The position numbers and the translations under genes were made by a program. 33,563 nucleotides of DNA. It comes from Paracoccaceae bacterium (GTDB lineage: Bacteria; Pseudomonadota; Alphaproteobacteria; Rhodobacterales; Rhodobacteraceae). Below, piece by piece: positions 1 through 9,739 of this stretch (position 1 is the stretch's first letter; each line of letters opens with the position of its first letter). The stretch spans positions 1 through 33,563 of the forward strand of contig JALQTR010000020.1 in assembly GCA_023260835.1 (NCBI GenBank), in the 5' to 3' direction. The notes under the pieces are model-generated. The model saw only the letters and a program-made list of their open reading frames with translations, did not search any database and had not been told where the DNA came from.

Positions 1-2018
1 AGGGTCGAGGCATCCAGCAGGCCAAGGCTGTTCCGGGTGGCCAGAACCTCGCGGTTGACAGCGTCGCGCACGCTCTCGCCCTTGCGCGGGAACGCATAGG
101 GGCGACGCCAGTGGCCGACCGGTTCCCAATGCGCGCCATTGGCTTCATGCCAGTCGTGCATCGGGGTCTTGCGGATCGGCTGGAAAATCTCGCCTCGGGC
201 CTGGCCTGCAATCGCACCCATCGAGATGGGCGTATAGGGCGGGCGGAACGTGGTGGTGCCGGTTTGCGGGATCGGCTGATCCAGCGCATCGGACAGAATG
301 GCCAAACCGTTGATGTTGGACAATTTGCCCTGATCGGTCGCCATGCCCAGCGTGGTGTAACGTTTGGTGTGTTCGACGCTTTCATACCCTTCGCGGGCGG
401 CCAGTTGCACATCCGACACTTTCACATCATTCTGATAATCCAGCCAGGCTTTGCTGCGCAATTTATGCGGGGCGCCTTGGGGCATCAGCCACACGGGTGC
501 CAATGGCGCCTCGGCCACGGCATCGATTTGGGGGGCAGCGGCATTGCTGCTGGCGCCCAGACGGGCCAATGCTGCATTGGTGCCTTCGGTGACATCGGCC
601 ATGATATCGCCCGCTTGCAGTGCGCCATTGGCGGTGCCGACGGCGGTGACAAAAGCATCGCCATTGTCGCCCGTTGGGGCCTGTGCGGAATCGGGGCGGA
701 ACATGGCATTGGCGTCATCCCAGATCAATTTGCCGCCGCAATGCGACCACAGATGCACAATCGGGGACCAGCCACCGGACATGGCCACCGCATCACATGG
801 CAATTCAAACAGCGGCGCGCCTTCGCCCTGCTGGGCGCAGATCACAACGCCGGTTACGCGCTTGCCGCCTTTGACCTTGGCTATGCCTTTGCCGCATTCA
901 ACGCGGATGCCCTTGGCGCGGGCCTCTTCCATCAGCGCGCCGCCACCCTCTGGGCGGGCGTCGATAATCGCGGGTACGTTCAGCCCTGCATCCACCAGAC
1001 AAAGGGCCGTGCGATAGGCGTCATCATTATTGGTGACAACAACGGTGCGATCGCCAATCGACACACCCCAGTTCACCACATAATCACGAACGGCCGAAGC
1101 CAGCATCACGCCGGGGATATCATTGCCCGCAAAGGACAATGGCCGTTCAATCGCACCTGTCGCGGTGATGACCTGCGTGGCGCGGATTTTCCACAACCGG
1201 TGGCGCGGGGCGTCCATCAATGGTGCATGATCAGTGATCCGTTCATACCCCAGCACATAGCCATGGTCATAAACCCCCACGCCCATGAACCGCGTGTGCA
1301 GGGTAACATTTTCCATCGCCGACAGCTGGGCAATCGCATCGTCCAGCCAATCCTGCGCAGGTTTGCCATCCACCATGACACCATCCACGGGTGCGCGGCC
1401 GCCCCAATGGGCAGTCTGTTCGATCAGCATCACCTTTTTACCGCTTTTTGCGGCCTGCAGCGCCGATTGCACACCAGCAATCCCGCCGCCCACAATCAAC
1501 AAATCGGTGTAGGCATAAAAATGTTCATACCGATCCGCATCGCGTGTTTCCGCGTCCGGAGCCTTGCCCAGACCCGCAGATTGACGGATGAACGGTTCAT
1601 ACACATGTTTCCAAAAGGCACGCGGATACATGAACATCTTATAATAGAACCCCGCCGGCAAAAACCGCGACAGGTAGTTATTCACAACACCGATATCAAA
1701 TTCCAAGCTGGGAAAATGGTTCTGCGATCCGGCGGTCAGACCGTCGAACAATTCGGTTGTGGTGGCGCGCTGGTTGGGTTCAAACCGCTTGCCAGTGCCC
1801 ATATTGAACAGCGCATTAGGCTCTTCCGAGCCAGAGGCAACAACCCCACGTGCGCGGTGATATTTGAACGAACGGCCCATCAGCATCTGATCATTCGCCA
1901 ACAGCGCAGATGCCAGCGTATCCCCCGCATAGCCTTTGAAATGTTTGCCGTTAAAGGTGAACGACATCGGTTTATTTTTGTCGACGAACCGACCGGTTGA
2001 TGACAGACGTGTGCTCAT
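1..2018 (-). CDS. soxA: Sarcosine oxidase alpha subunit (partial, C-terminus beyond left edge)
   Basis: Minus-strand frame reads MSTRLSSTGRFVDKNKPMSFTFNGKHFKGYAGDTLASALLANDQMLMGRSFKYHRARG..., then LLIVGGGIAGVQSALQAAKSGKKVMLIEQ and on to ...LGLLDAST at the window edge; sits directly after soxB and soxD. The supplied ORF track lists only the antisense + frame. Confidence 0.93.
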   Translation of the reverse strand, partial: MSTRLSSTGRFVDKNKPMSFTFNGKHFKGYAGDTLASALLANDQMLMGRSFKYHRARGVVASGSEEPNALFNMGTGKRFEPNQRATTTELFDGLTAGSQNHFPSLEFDIGVVNNYLSRFLPAGFYYKMFMYPRAFWKHVYEPFIRQSAGLGKAPDAETRDADRYEHFYAYTDLLIVGGGIAGVQSALQAAKSGKKVMLIEQTAHWGGRAPVDGVMVDGKPAQDWLDDAIAQLSAMENVTLHTRFMGVGVYDHGYVLGYERITDHAPLMDAPRHRLWKIRATQVITATGAIERPLSFAGNDIPGVMLASAVRDYVVNWGVSIGDRTVVVTNNDDAYRTALCLVDAGLNVPAIIDARPEGGGALMEEARAKGIRVECGKGIAKVKGGKRVTGVVICAQQGEGAPLFELPCDAVAMSGGWSPIVHLWSHCGGKLIWDDANAMFRPDSAQAPTGDNGDAFVTAVGTANGALQAGDIMADVTEGTNAALARLGASSNAAAPQIDAVAEAPLAPVWLMPQGAPHKLRSKAWLDYQNDVKVSDVQLAAREGYESVEHTKRYTTLGMATDQGKLSNINGLAILSDALDQPIPQTGTTTFRPPYTPISMGAIAGQARGEIFQPIRKTPMHDWHEANGAHWEPVGHWRRPYAFPRKGESVRDAVNREVLATRNSLGLLDAST

Positions 2019-2109
2019 ACCATGACCCTTCCTGGGTTAGATCTGACTGGCCCCAATGGGCCAAAATAACGGGACCAAGGCGCGCGCCAGACTGGCGGCG
2101 CCTTGATGA

Positions 2110-2439
2110 TCAAGAAAAATCGCGCCAGCGCCAGCCGGGGCGTTTTGCGCTGATGGCGTCTTTGATCGCCTTGGGCGGTTCGGTCGTTTGCGCACTGTAG
2201 GTGCCAAACACCTCGAGGCTGGCTGTGCAGCGGGCCGCGTGGAACCATTTTCCGCAGCCATTCACATGGCGCCAGCGTTCAAAATGCACCCCTTTTGGGT
2301 TTTCGCGCGCAAACAGATAGGATTCAAATTCCTGATCCGAGCTGCCCGGCCCAAAGCGTTTCAGATGCGCCTCGCCGCCGGCGTGAAATTCCGTTTCTTC
2401 GCCTTTGACGCCGCAATAAGGACATTCAAGATACAGCAT
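2110..2439 (-). CDS. soxD: Sarcosine oxidase delta subunit
   Basis: 109 aa, MLYLECPYCGVKGEETEFHAGGEAHLKRFGP...RGCGKWF-type zinc-binding small subunit (here NGCGKWFHAAR); located between soxB and soxA. Confidence 0.93.
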   Translation of the reverse strand: MLYLECPYCGVKGEETEFHAGGEAHLKRFGPGSSDQEFESYLFARENPKGVHFERWRHVNGCGKWFHAARCTASLEVFGTYSAQTTEPPKAIKDAISAKRPGWRWRDFS

Positions 2440-2453
2440 GGTTGGCCCTTTCG

Positions 2454-3698
2454 TTAATGCGCAACGCCCGCGGCAACAGATTCATCAATGAATTTGCCTT
2501 CGCGGAAGCGGAACATGGAAAATTCTTCGGTCAGTGGCGAATGGCCTTTGGCCATCAATTCGGCCATGGCCCAACCGGACCCGGGGATTGCCTTAAACCC
2601 GCCGGTGCCCCAACCACAGTTCATAAAGATGCCCTCGACCGGGGTTTTGGACAAGATGGGCGAGCGGTCGCCAGTCATATCCACAATCCCGCCCCATTGG
2701 CGCAGCATCTTCAGACGCGAAATCATCGGGAATGTTTCGACCAGCGCCCGCACGGTTTCTTCGATATGGTGGAAGGATCCACGTTGGGTGTAGTTGTTGA
2801 ACCCATCGGTGCCACCGCCGATCACCATTTCGCCTTTGTCAGACTGGCTCATATAGCCATGCACGGTGTTGGCCATCACCACCACATCCATACAGGGTTT
2901 GATGGGTTCAGACACCAGCGCCTGCAGCGCCAGCGATTCCACCGGCAGACGGAAGCCCGCCATATCCGCCAAAACACCCGTATGGCCCGCCACAACAACA
3001 CCCAGCTTATCGCAGGCAATGTCACCGCGGGTGGTGTTAACACCGGTCACGCGGCCATTTTCTTTGGTGATGCCGGTGACTTCGCATTTTTGGATCACAT
3101 CCATACCCATGGCAGCACAGGCGCGGGCATAGCCCCAGGCCACCGCATCGTGGCGCGCGGTGCCACCGCGTTCTTGCCACAGCGCGCCCAATACGGGGTA
3201 ACGTGGCCCATGCAAATTGATGATCGGCACCAGTTTTTTGACCTCCTCTGGGCCAATAAACCGCGTTGCAACGCCTTGCAATTTATTCGCATGCGCGGTG
3301 CGCAAATAGCCGCGTTTTTCATGTTCGGTCTGCGCCAGCATCATCACACCGCGGGGGCTGAACATCACGTTATAGTTCAGGTCCTGCGACATAGTTTCAT
3401 ACAGCGAGCGCGACTTTTCATAAATCGCCGCCGATGGGTCTTGCAGATAATTGGATCGGATAATCGTGGTGTTCCGGCCCGTGTTACCACCGCCCAGCCA
3501 GCCTTTTTCGATGATCGCCACATTGGTGATCCCGAAATTTTTGCCCAGATAATAGGCGGTTGCCAAACCATGCCCACCGGCACCAATAATTATCACGTCA
3601 TAACGCTTTTTCGGCGCGGCATTTGGCCAGGCGCGATCCCATCCTGTGTGATCACGCAGCGCCTCGCGTGCGACGGCAAATACGGAATATTTTCTCAT
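2454..3698 (-). CDS. soxB: Sarcosine oxidase beta subunit
   Basis: MRKYSVFAVAREALRDHTGWDRAW...YDVIIIGAGGHGLATAYYLGKNFGITNVAIIEKGWLGGGNTGRNTTIIRSNYL; FAD dinucleotide-binding motif and SoxB hallmark. The ORF track start at 3713 is an alternative five codons upstream. Confidence 0.94.
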   Translation of the reverse strand: MRKYSVFAVAREALRDHTGWDRAWPNAAPKKRYDVIIIGAGGHGLATAYYLGKNFGITNVAIIEKGWLGGGNTGRNTTIIRSNYLQDPSAAIYEKSRSLYETMSQDLNYNVMFSPRGVMMLAQTEHEKRGYLRTAHANKLQGVATRFIGPEEVKKLVPIINLHGPRYPVLGALWQERGGTARHDAVAWGYARACAAMGMDVIQKCEVTGITKENGRVTGVNTTRGDIACDKLGVVVAGHTGVLADMAGFRLPVESLALQALVSEPIKPCMDVVVMANTVHGYMSQSDKGEMVIGGGTDGFNNYTQRGSFHHIEETVRALVETFPMISRLKMLRQWGGIVDMTGDRSPILSKTPVEGIFMNCGWGTGGFKAIPGSGWAMAELMAKGHSPLTEEFSMFRFREGKFIDESVAAGVAH

Positions 3699-3817
3699 CA
3701 CGGTTGATTCCATTTATCCATGGGTGTTCCAGATTTACATAGATCAACGCCAATTTCGCCATTGGCGTCATGCGTCATAAATGCCGCTGCTTGCGACATG
3801 GGGCGCCATGGGCTGGA

Positions 3818-4573
3818 TTAGGATGCGTAATCGCTGCCCTCATCATCCAAAATGGCCTTCAATTCAGCCAAATGGCGGCCGGCTTGATCGGGGTAATCAT
3901 CCAATTCGGCCGCGGTTTTGCTGGCCACCGCATCGCTGAGGATGCGCAAGGGTCGCCCCGTTTGCAGCGCAAGAATATAGGTTTCAACCGCCCGTTCAAA
4001 ATAATACAGCCGATTAAACGTGTCCGCCACACTGTCGCCCAGAACCAAAACGCCGTGATTGCCCATAATCATGGTTTTCACCTTCGGATCCGTCAAAAGG
4101 GCGGCGCAGCGGGCGCCCTCATCCTCGAACGCCAAACCGCCAAACCCATCATCAATCACATAGCGATCATAAAACATGGCGGTGTTTTGATCGATCGGAG
4201 GCAGGCGGCTGTCAGCCAAGGACGCCAGCACCGTGGCATAACGCGAATGCACATGCATGACACAGCGCGCATGCGGACAGGCGCGATGGATGGACCCATG
4301 CAGCCCCCATGCGGTTGGGTCGGGCGCATCGGGCATATCCATCGTGCTGGTATCATGCGCATCCAACAGCAGCAGGTCCGATGCTTTGATCCGTGAAAAA
4401 TGACGCTGATTGGGGTTCATTAAAAACTGCGTGCCATCCTCGTTCACCGCCAGGCTGAAATGATTGGCCACGGCTTCGTGCATATTCAGCCGCGCGGTCC
4501 AGCGAAAGCTGGCGGCCAAATCCACCCGTTCTTGCCAATGCGTCAGGTTGCTGTGATGTGATCCATCCGCCAT
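3818..4573 (-). CDS. Class II aldolase/adducin family protein
   Basis: MADGSHHSNLTHWQERVDLAASFRW...HGSIHRACPHARCVMHVHSRYATVLASL...MIMGNHGVLVLGDSVADTFNRLYYFERA; metal-binding HVHS and GNHGVLV motifs. Start 4573 preferred over 4624. Confidence 0.9.
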   Translation of the reverse strand: MADGSHHSNLTHWQERVDLAASFRWTARLNMHEAVANHFSLAVNEDGTQFLMNPNQRHFSRIKASDLLLLDAHDTSTMDMPDAPDPTAWGLHGSIHRACPHARCVMHVHSRYATVLASLADSRLPPIDQNTAMFYDRYVIDDGFGGLAFEDEGARCAALLTDPKVKTMIMGNHGVLVLGDSVADTFNRLYYFERAVETYILALQTGRPLRILSDAVASKTAAELDDYPDQAGRHLAELKAILDDEGSDYAS

Positions 4574-4646
4574 AATTCTTTCCCCTTTTTTGCACAGATT
4601 GGCAGGTCGCATCATCCCAGGCAATAAAATTAATTAGGGCCAGCCC

Positions 4647-5522
4647 CTATGGCGCCGCATCCCGGCCCAATTGATCCATGAACCGCTGCGCAACGGGGCT
4701 GAGCTTGCGATCTGGGGATTGAATTTTAATCAGATGCCGCTGAAATGATTGGCCGTGTGGCACGATAAAGCGAATATCAGGATCCGAAATCAGCGCGGTT
4801 TTGGGCAAGATCGTTGCACCAATCCCCGCACGCACAAAGGCCAAAAGGGCCGTTGTATTTTGTGCAGCCAATGTGCCTTTGACCAGCTGATCCTGCACAA
4901 AGGGGTGATCGACCAGCGCACACAGGGAATTGGCGATGAACGGCTCCAGCTGCAAAACATCCCAATCTGGGCAGGTGTCATCAGCACAATGCCGCGCAAT
5001 GGGGCCATCTTTATGGCAGATAATGCCCATATGATCGCTCAGGATCACTTGGCCTTCGGGTTGATCCCCCACGGGGGCGGATATGATGCCGATATCGGCC
5101 TCGTCAAATTGAATACGACGGCGGACCGATGCGCTGTCCACATCGCTGATATCCAGCCGCACATCTGGATGATCTTGGCGAAACCGGGCCACCACACGCG
5201 GCAGTAATGTCACGGTGGCCGATGGAACCGCCGCAATGCGGATTGTTCCGGCGACAGATGTGGCATGGCGTTCGATCGCATCCAGACTGCGGATAAAGGC
5301 ATCATTGGCGCGGCGGCTTTCTTCCAGTATCAGGCGGCCCAAAGGGGTAAGCCGGTTCTTACGGTCAGTTTCGAACAGGCGATCCCCGATATGATCCTCG
5401 AGCTGCGACAGCATCATTGACACAGCCGATGGGGTGCGTCCCAATTTTGCCGCCGCCAAGGACAGCGCCCCCTGCTCTGCCACGGTTTGAAACACCCGCA
5501 ACATTTCCAACTTGATCGCCAT
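4647..5522 (-). CDS. LysR-family transcriptional regulator
   Basis: MAIKLEMLRVFQTVAEQGALSLAAAKLGRTPSAVSMMLSQLEDHIGDRLFETDRKNRLTPLG: N-terminal wHTH of LysR family; divergent from the aldehyde dehydrogenase gene. Confidence 0.94.
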   Translation of the reverse strand: MAIKLEMLRVFQTVAEQGALSLAAAKLGRTPSAVSMMLSQLEDHIGDRLFETDRKNRLTPLGRLILEESRRANDAFIRSLDAIERHATSVAGTIRIAAVPSATVTLLPRVVARFRQDHPDVRLDISDVDSASVRRRIQFDEADIGIISAPVGDQPEGQVILSDHMGIICHKDGPIARHCADDTCPDWDVLQLEPFIANSLCALVDHPFVQDQLVKGTLAAQNTTALLAFVRAGIGATILPKTALISDPDIRFIVPHGQSFQRHLIKIQSPDRKLSPVAQRFMDQLGRDAAP

Positions 5523-5567
5523 TTCAGATTTCCTGAATAAAACTTAAGAATTTCCAGATTGCCTGAA
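5523..5567. promoter_or_regulatory. Candidate tandem LysR operators in the divergent intergenic region
   Basis: TTCAG-ATTTC-CTGAA (5523-5537) and TCCAG-ATTGC-CTGAA (5553-5567), offset by 30 bp, adjacent to the LysR start codon. Confidence 0.6.
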
Positions 5568-5619
5568 ATTTTATCCTCTGCCAAGACCGCAATGAAAACA
5601 TTCAGACAGGGGGCACACG

Positions 5620-7065
5620 ATGCAAACGAAACTATATATTAATGGCCGTTGGCAAGATGGCATCAGCACCGTGGAAAACCGCAACCCGTCTGATTTAACT
5701 GATGTGATTGGCCATTTTGCCCAAGCCAGCACCGAACAGCTGAACGACGCATTGGATGCGGCGCGCGCGGCGCAGCCGCTGTGGTGGGGGGCTGGCATTC
5801 AAAAACGCCATGATGTGCTGATGGCCATTGGCACCGAATTGATGGCGCGCAGCACCGAAATCGGCGAAATGATTGCCCGCGAAGAGGGCAAGCCCCGCGC
5901 CGAGGGCGTGGGCGAGGTATACCGCGCAGGCCAATTCTTCACCTATTCGGCAGCCGAGGCCCTGCGCGGCCATGGCGATTTGGCCCAAAGCGTGCGGCCG
6001 GGGATCGAAATAGATGTACGCCGTGAACCCGTGGGCGTGGTGGCGATTATCAGCCCGTGGAATTTCCCCGTGGCAACGCCTGCGTGGAAAATCGCGCCCG
6101 CGCTGGCCTATGGCAATGCTGTGGTGTGGAAACCCGCAAATGCCACCCCTGCCAGCGCCATTATGATGGCCGAAATCATCGCCAAACAGGATATTCCTGC
6201 GGGGCTGTTCAATCTGGTCAGCGGCGCAGGGCGCGCCGTGGGGCAGGCCCTAGTCGAAAGCCATAAGGTGGATGCGATCAGCTTCACCGGGTCCGTGCCA
6301 GTGGGCCGCGGCATTGCCGCCGCCGCAGTGGCCAATATGACCAAAGTGCAGATGGAAATGGGATCGAAAAATCCAATGATCATCATGGATGATTGCGATC
6401 TGGATTTGGCCGTCGCCCACGCCGCGGGCGCAGCCTTTGGTGGCACTGGGCAAAAATGCACCGCTGCCAGCCGCCTGATTGTGCATGATAAAATCCATGA
6501 CGCTTTTGTGGACAAATTGGTGGCCGCGGCGCAGGCGCTGAAGGTCGGCCATGCGCTGGCGGATGGCACACAGATTGGCCCCGTGGTCAGCGCGCCGCAG
6601 CTGGCGCAAAATCTGGAGTATATCCAAATTGGTCAATCCGAAGGCGCCGAATTGCTGTGCGGCGGCACGCGTCTGGACATGGCCACCGATGGCTATTTCA
6701 TGGCCCCCGCCGTATTTGCCGGCACGCGTAATGATATGCGCATCAACCGCGAAGAAATGTTCGCCCCGATCACCTGCGTGATGCGCGCCGGCAGCTATGC
6801 CGAGGCCCTGTCCATCGCCAATGACAGCGAATTTGGCCTGACCGCCGGAATTATGACCCGCAACCTGGCCCGCGCCAGCCATTTTCGCGCCAATATGCGC
6901 GCCGGCTGCGTGATGGTGAACCTGCCCACCGCTGGTACCGATTACCATGTGCCATTTGGCGGGCGCGGCGCGTCCAGCTTTGGCCCGCGTGAACAGGGCA
7001 GCTATGCTGCGGAATTCTACACCACGGTCAAAACCGCCTATGTCCATGCAGGGGAGCCAGAATAA
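5620..7065 (+). CDS. Aldehyde dehydrogenase family protein (2-oxoglutarate-semialdehyde dehydrogenase-like)
   Basis: 481 aa; ISPWNFPVATPAWKIAPALAYGNAVVWKPA, SFTGSVPVGRGI, EMGSKNPMIIMDDCDLDLAV, GGTGQKCTAASR (catalytic Cys). Confidence 0.93.
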   Translation: MQTKLYINGRWQDGISTVENRNPSDLTDVIGHFAQASTEQLNDALDAARAAQPLWWGAGIQKRHDVLMAIGTELMARSTEIGEMIAREEGKPRAEGVGEVYRAGQFFTYSAAEALRGHGDLAQSVRPGIEIDVRREPVGVVAIISPWNFPVATPAWKIAPALAYGNAVVWKPANATPASAIMMAEIIAKQDIPAGLFNLVSGAGRAVGQALVESHKVDAISFTGSVPVGRGIAAAAVANMTKVQMEMGSKNPMIIMDDCDLDLAVAHAAGAAFGGTGQKCTAASRLIVHDKIHDAFVDKLVAAAQALKVGHALADGTQIGPVVSAPQLAQNLEYIQIGQSEGAELLCGGTRLDMATDGYFMAPAVFAGTRNDMRINREEMFAPITCVMRAGSYAEALSIANDSEFGLTAGIMTRNLARASHFRANMRAGCVMVNLPTAGTDYHVPFGGRGASSFGPREQGSYAAEFYTTVKTAYVHAGEPE

Positions 7066-8057
7066 TGGCTGCGCTGCTGGTTGACGGGCTGCAATACGCC
7101 AATTGGTCAGAAAAAATCTTTCGCCAAATGCGCGAAGGCGGGGTTGATGCGGTGCATGTGACCATCACCTATCACGAAACATTCCGCGAAACGGTGCTGA
7201 ACATTGAAAAATGGAACCGTTGGTTTGAACAATACCCCGATCTGATCTTTCAGGGCCGCACCGCCGCCGATATCACACGCGCCCGCACCGAAGGGCGCAC
7301 CGCGATCTTCTTTGGATCACAAAATCCATCCTGCATGGAAGATGACATCGGTCTGATTGAAATCCTGCACACCTTGGGCCTGCGGTTTATGCAGCTGACC
7401 TATAACAACCAATCCCTGCTGGCCAGCGGCTGTTACGAGGCCGAGGACAGCGGATTAACCCGCATGGGCCGCCAAGTGGTCAGCGAAATGAACCGCGTGG
7501 GGCTTGTGGTGGACATGAGCCATTCTGCCCCCCGCTCTACGCTGGATGCGATCGAACATTCCACTCGCCCCATCGCGATCACCCATGCCAATCCCGCCAG
7601 CTGGCATCCCGCGCTGCGCAATAAATCGGATGATATCCTGCGCGCCCTGGGTCAAAGCGGCGGGATGCTGGGCTTTTCAATCTATCCGCATCACCTGCAG
7701 GGCGGGCCGGATTGCACATTGGACAGCTTTTGCCAGATGATCATGCGCACAGCTGATCTGATGGGACCAGAGCATATCGGGATCGGCACCGACCTGTGCC
7801 AAGATCAACCCGACAGCATCGTGGAATGGATGCGCGTTGGCCGCTGGAGTAAAACCATCGATTACGGCGAAGGCAGCGCATCAAACCCCGGCTTCCCGCC
7901 AATGCCCGATTGGTTCCAAGACAACCGCCATTTCGGCCGCATCCGCGACGGCCTGCGCGCCGCCGGCATGAATGCCGCTGACATCGACGGCGTTATGGGC
8001 GGCAATTGGCACCGCTTTTATGAAACCAGTTTCGGGCCGGCAGATCGCCAGCTCTAA
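7065..8057 (+). CDS. M19 (membrane dipeptidase)-family protein with atypical metal site
   Basis: GLRFMQLTYNNQSLLASGCYEAEDSGLTRMGRQVVSEMNRVGLVVDMSHS...ITHANP...GIGTDL: M19-like C-terminal motifs; start overlaps the aldehyde dehydrogenase stop by 1 nt. Confidence 0.85.
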   Translation: MAALLVDGLQYANWSEKIFRQMREGGVDAVHVTITYHETFRETVLNIEKWNRWFEQYPDLIFQGRTAADITRARTEGRTAIFFGSQNPSCMEDDIGLIEILHTLGLRFMQLTYNNQSLLASGCYEAEDSGLTRMGRQVVSEMNRVGLVVDMSHSAPRSTLDAIEHSTRPIAITHANPASWHPALRNKSDDILRALGQSGGMLGFSIYPHHLQGGPDCTLDSFCQMIMRTADLMGPEHIGIGTDLCQDQPDSIVEWMRVGRWSKTIDYGEGSASNPGFPPMPDWFQDNRHFGRIRDGLRAAGMNAADIDGVMGGNWHRFYETSFGPADRQL

Positions 8058-8120
8058 CCCCAAGCGCAGGGCCAAAAGCCTCGCTTTATTTGCAATCATC
8101 GTTCATGGGAGGAACATAAA

Positions 8121-9668
8121 ATGAGCGATACGTCACAAACCAAACCAGCAGCCGGCCTGCTGGGTCGGGTCGACAGACCCCTATTTGCAATCACAGCGGG
8201 GTTTATTGCGCTGTTTTGTCTTCTGGCTATGATTGATTTGGACATGTTGTCAGGCTTGGTCGATGCAGGGTTTGCTTGGTCTGCGAAATATTTTGGCCTT
8301 TACTGGCAGGTCCTGTTGCTGGCCACATTCTTGATCGGTCTGGTGCTGTGTGTCCTGCCAGGTGGCCGCGCTGTTTTAGGCGGATTAACGGCACCTGAAT
8401 TTTCCAATTTCCAGTGGGGGTCCATGATCATGTGTACCCTGCTGGCAGGCGGCGGTGTGTTTTGGGCCGCGGGCGAACCGATAGCCCATTATCTGTGGAC
8501 CCCGCCTTTGTTTGGCGATTTATCCGGCGATGAAACCTCCCGCGCCCATGCCGCACTGGCGCAGGCCTATTTGCACTGGGGCTTTCTGGCCTGGGCCATT
8601 TTGGGTGCGCTGACCACCGTCATGCTGATGCATTACCATTATGAAAAGGGCCTGCCACTGGCCCCGCGCACACTGCTGTATCCCGTGTTCAAGGATCGGG
8701 CAATCAATGGCCCAATCGGTCTGATTGCCGATGCGTCCTGCATTATTGCCGTTGTTGCCGGCACTGTTGGTCCGATTGGATTTTTGGGCCTGCAAATGTC
8801 TTATGGTCTGAACGCTTTGTTTGGCATCCCTGACACATTTGCAACCCAAGCCGTCATGATCCTTGGCTTGGCCGGTATTTACATTGTTTCGGCCATTTCA
8901 GGCCTGAACAAAGGCATTCAGCTGCTGTCCAAATTCAACGTGGTTTTGGCCTTTGCCCTGATGGCGTTTATGCTGGTCTTTGGCCCAACCGCATCGATCT
9001 TGTCGGGCTTTTTCGGCGGTATGGGAACCTATTTGTCCAATTTCTTTGGCATGGCTATGTTCCGCGGTGATGCGGGCCTGTTTGGCGAACCCGGCTGGCT
9101 GGGTTGGTGGACCGTGTTCTTTTGGGGCTGGTTCTTGGGCTACGGTCCGTTGATGGCGATCTTTATTGCAAAAATCAGCCGTGGGCGGTCGATCCGATCG
9201 ATCATCATCCTGTTGGCGGTGATCGCGCCGATCATCACCAATTTCTGGTTCACCATTATCGGTGGCAGCGGGATTGCATTGGAACAGGCCACCGCTGGCG
9301 TGATTTCCGGCCCATTCGAAGGGTTCAACCTGCCCGCAGGGCTGCTGGCGATCACCCAAGCCATGCCAATGGGATTCATCCTGTCCCTGCTGTTTTTAGT
9401 TCTGACCATGATCTTTGTCGCAACCACATCCGACTCCATGAGCTTCGTCATCGCCACAGCCATGTCAGATGACAACCCATCCACCGCATTGCGCGCCTTT
9501 TGGGGGGCCGCCATGGCCGTGATGGCACTGATCCTGATCGCCACAGGCAGCGGCGGTGTTGGCAAATTGCAAAGCTTCATTGTGGTAACGGCTGTGCCTG
9601 TATCGCTGGTGCTGTTGCCGTCACTTTGGGATGCGCTGCGTATTACATTGGCTTTGGGTCGTCGCTGA
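8121..9668 (+). CDS. BCCT-family (betaine/carnitine/choline) transporter
   Basis: 515 aa polytopic; GGGVFWAAGEPIAHYLWTPP, WTVFFWGWFLGYGPLMAIFIAKISRGRSIR typical of BCCT; SD ggagg upstream. Confidence 0.93.
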   Translation: MSDTSQTKPAAGLLGRVDRPLFAITAGFIALFCLLAMIDLDMLSGLVDAGFAWSAKYFGLYWQVLLLATFLIGLVLCVLPGGRAVLGGLTAPEFSNFQWGSMIMCTLLAGGGVFWAAGEPIAHYLWTPPLFGDLSGDETSRAHAALAQAYLHWGFLAWAILGALTTVMLMHYHYEKGLPLAPRTLLYPVFKDRAINGPIGLIADASCIIAVVAGTVGPIGFLGLQMSYGLNALFGIPDTFATQAVMILGLAGIYIVSAISGLNKGIQLLSKFNVVLAFALMAFMLVFGPTASILSGFFGGMGTYLSNFFGMAMFRGDAGLFGEPGWLGWWTVFFWGWFLGYGPLMAIFIAKISRGRSIRSIIILLAVIAPIITNFWFTIIGGSGIALEQATAGVISGPFEGFNLPAGLLAITQAMPMGFILSLLFLVLTMIFVATTSDSMSFVIATAMSDDNPSTALRAFWGAAMAVMALILIATGSGGVGKLQSFIVVTAVPVSLVLLPSLWDALRITLALGRR

Positions 9669-9680
9669 CCCTATGTATAA

Positions 9681-9704
9681 TGGGGCGGCGGTTGCGCCGC
9701 CCCA
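9681..9704 (+). terminator. Intercistronic GC-rich hairpin (no T tract)
   Basis: T GGGGCGGCG-GTTG-CGCCGCCCC A: perfect 9-10 bp stem 13 nt after the BCCT stop codon. Confidence 0.5.
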
Positions 9705-9739
9705 ACTTTGCTAATCTGAACTTTGCAAAAGGTATTGAT

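Noticed and set aside
111-2000. 629 aa plus-strand ORF
   Set aside because: Antisense shadow of soxA; translation is low-complexity His/Arg/Gly/Ala-rich with no recognisable motifs, and the minus frame is clearly SoxA.
2442-3707. 421 aa plus-strand ORF
   Set aside because: Antisense shadow of soxB; arises from codon bias, with no start-region signal or family resemblance.
6250-7047. 265 aa minus-strand ORF
   Set aside because: Shadow of the aldehyde dehydrogenase gene; His/Gly/Ala-rich without motifs.
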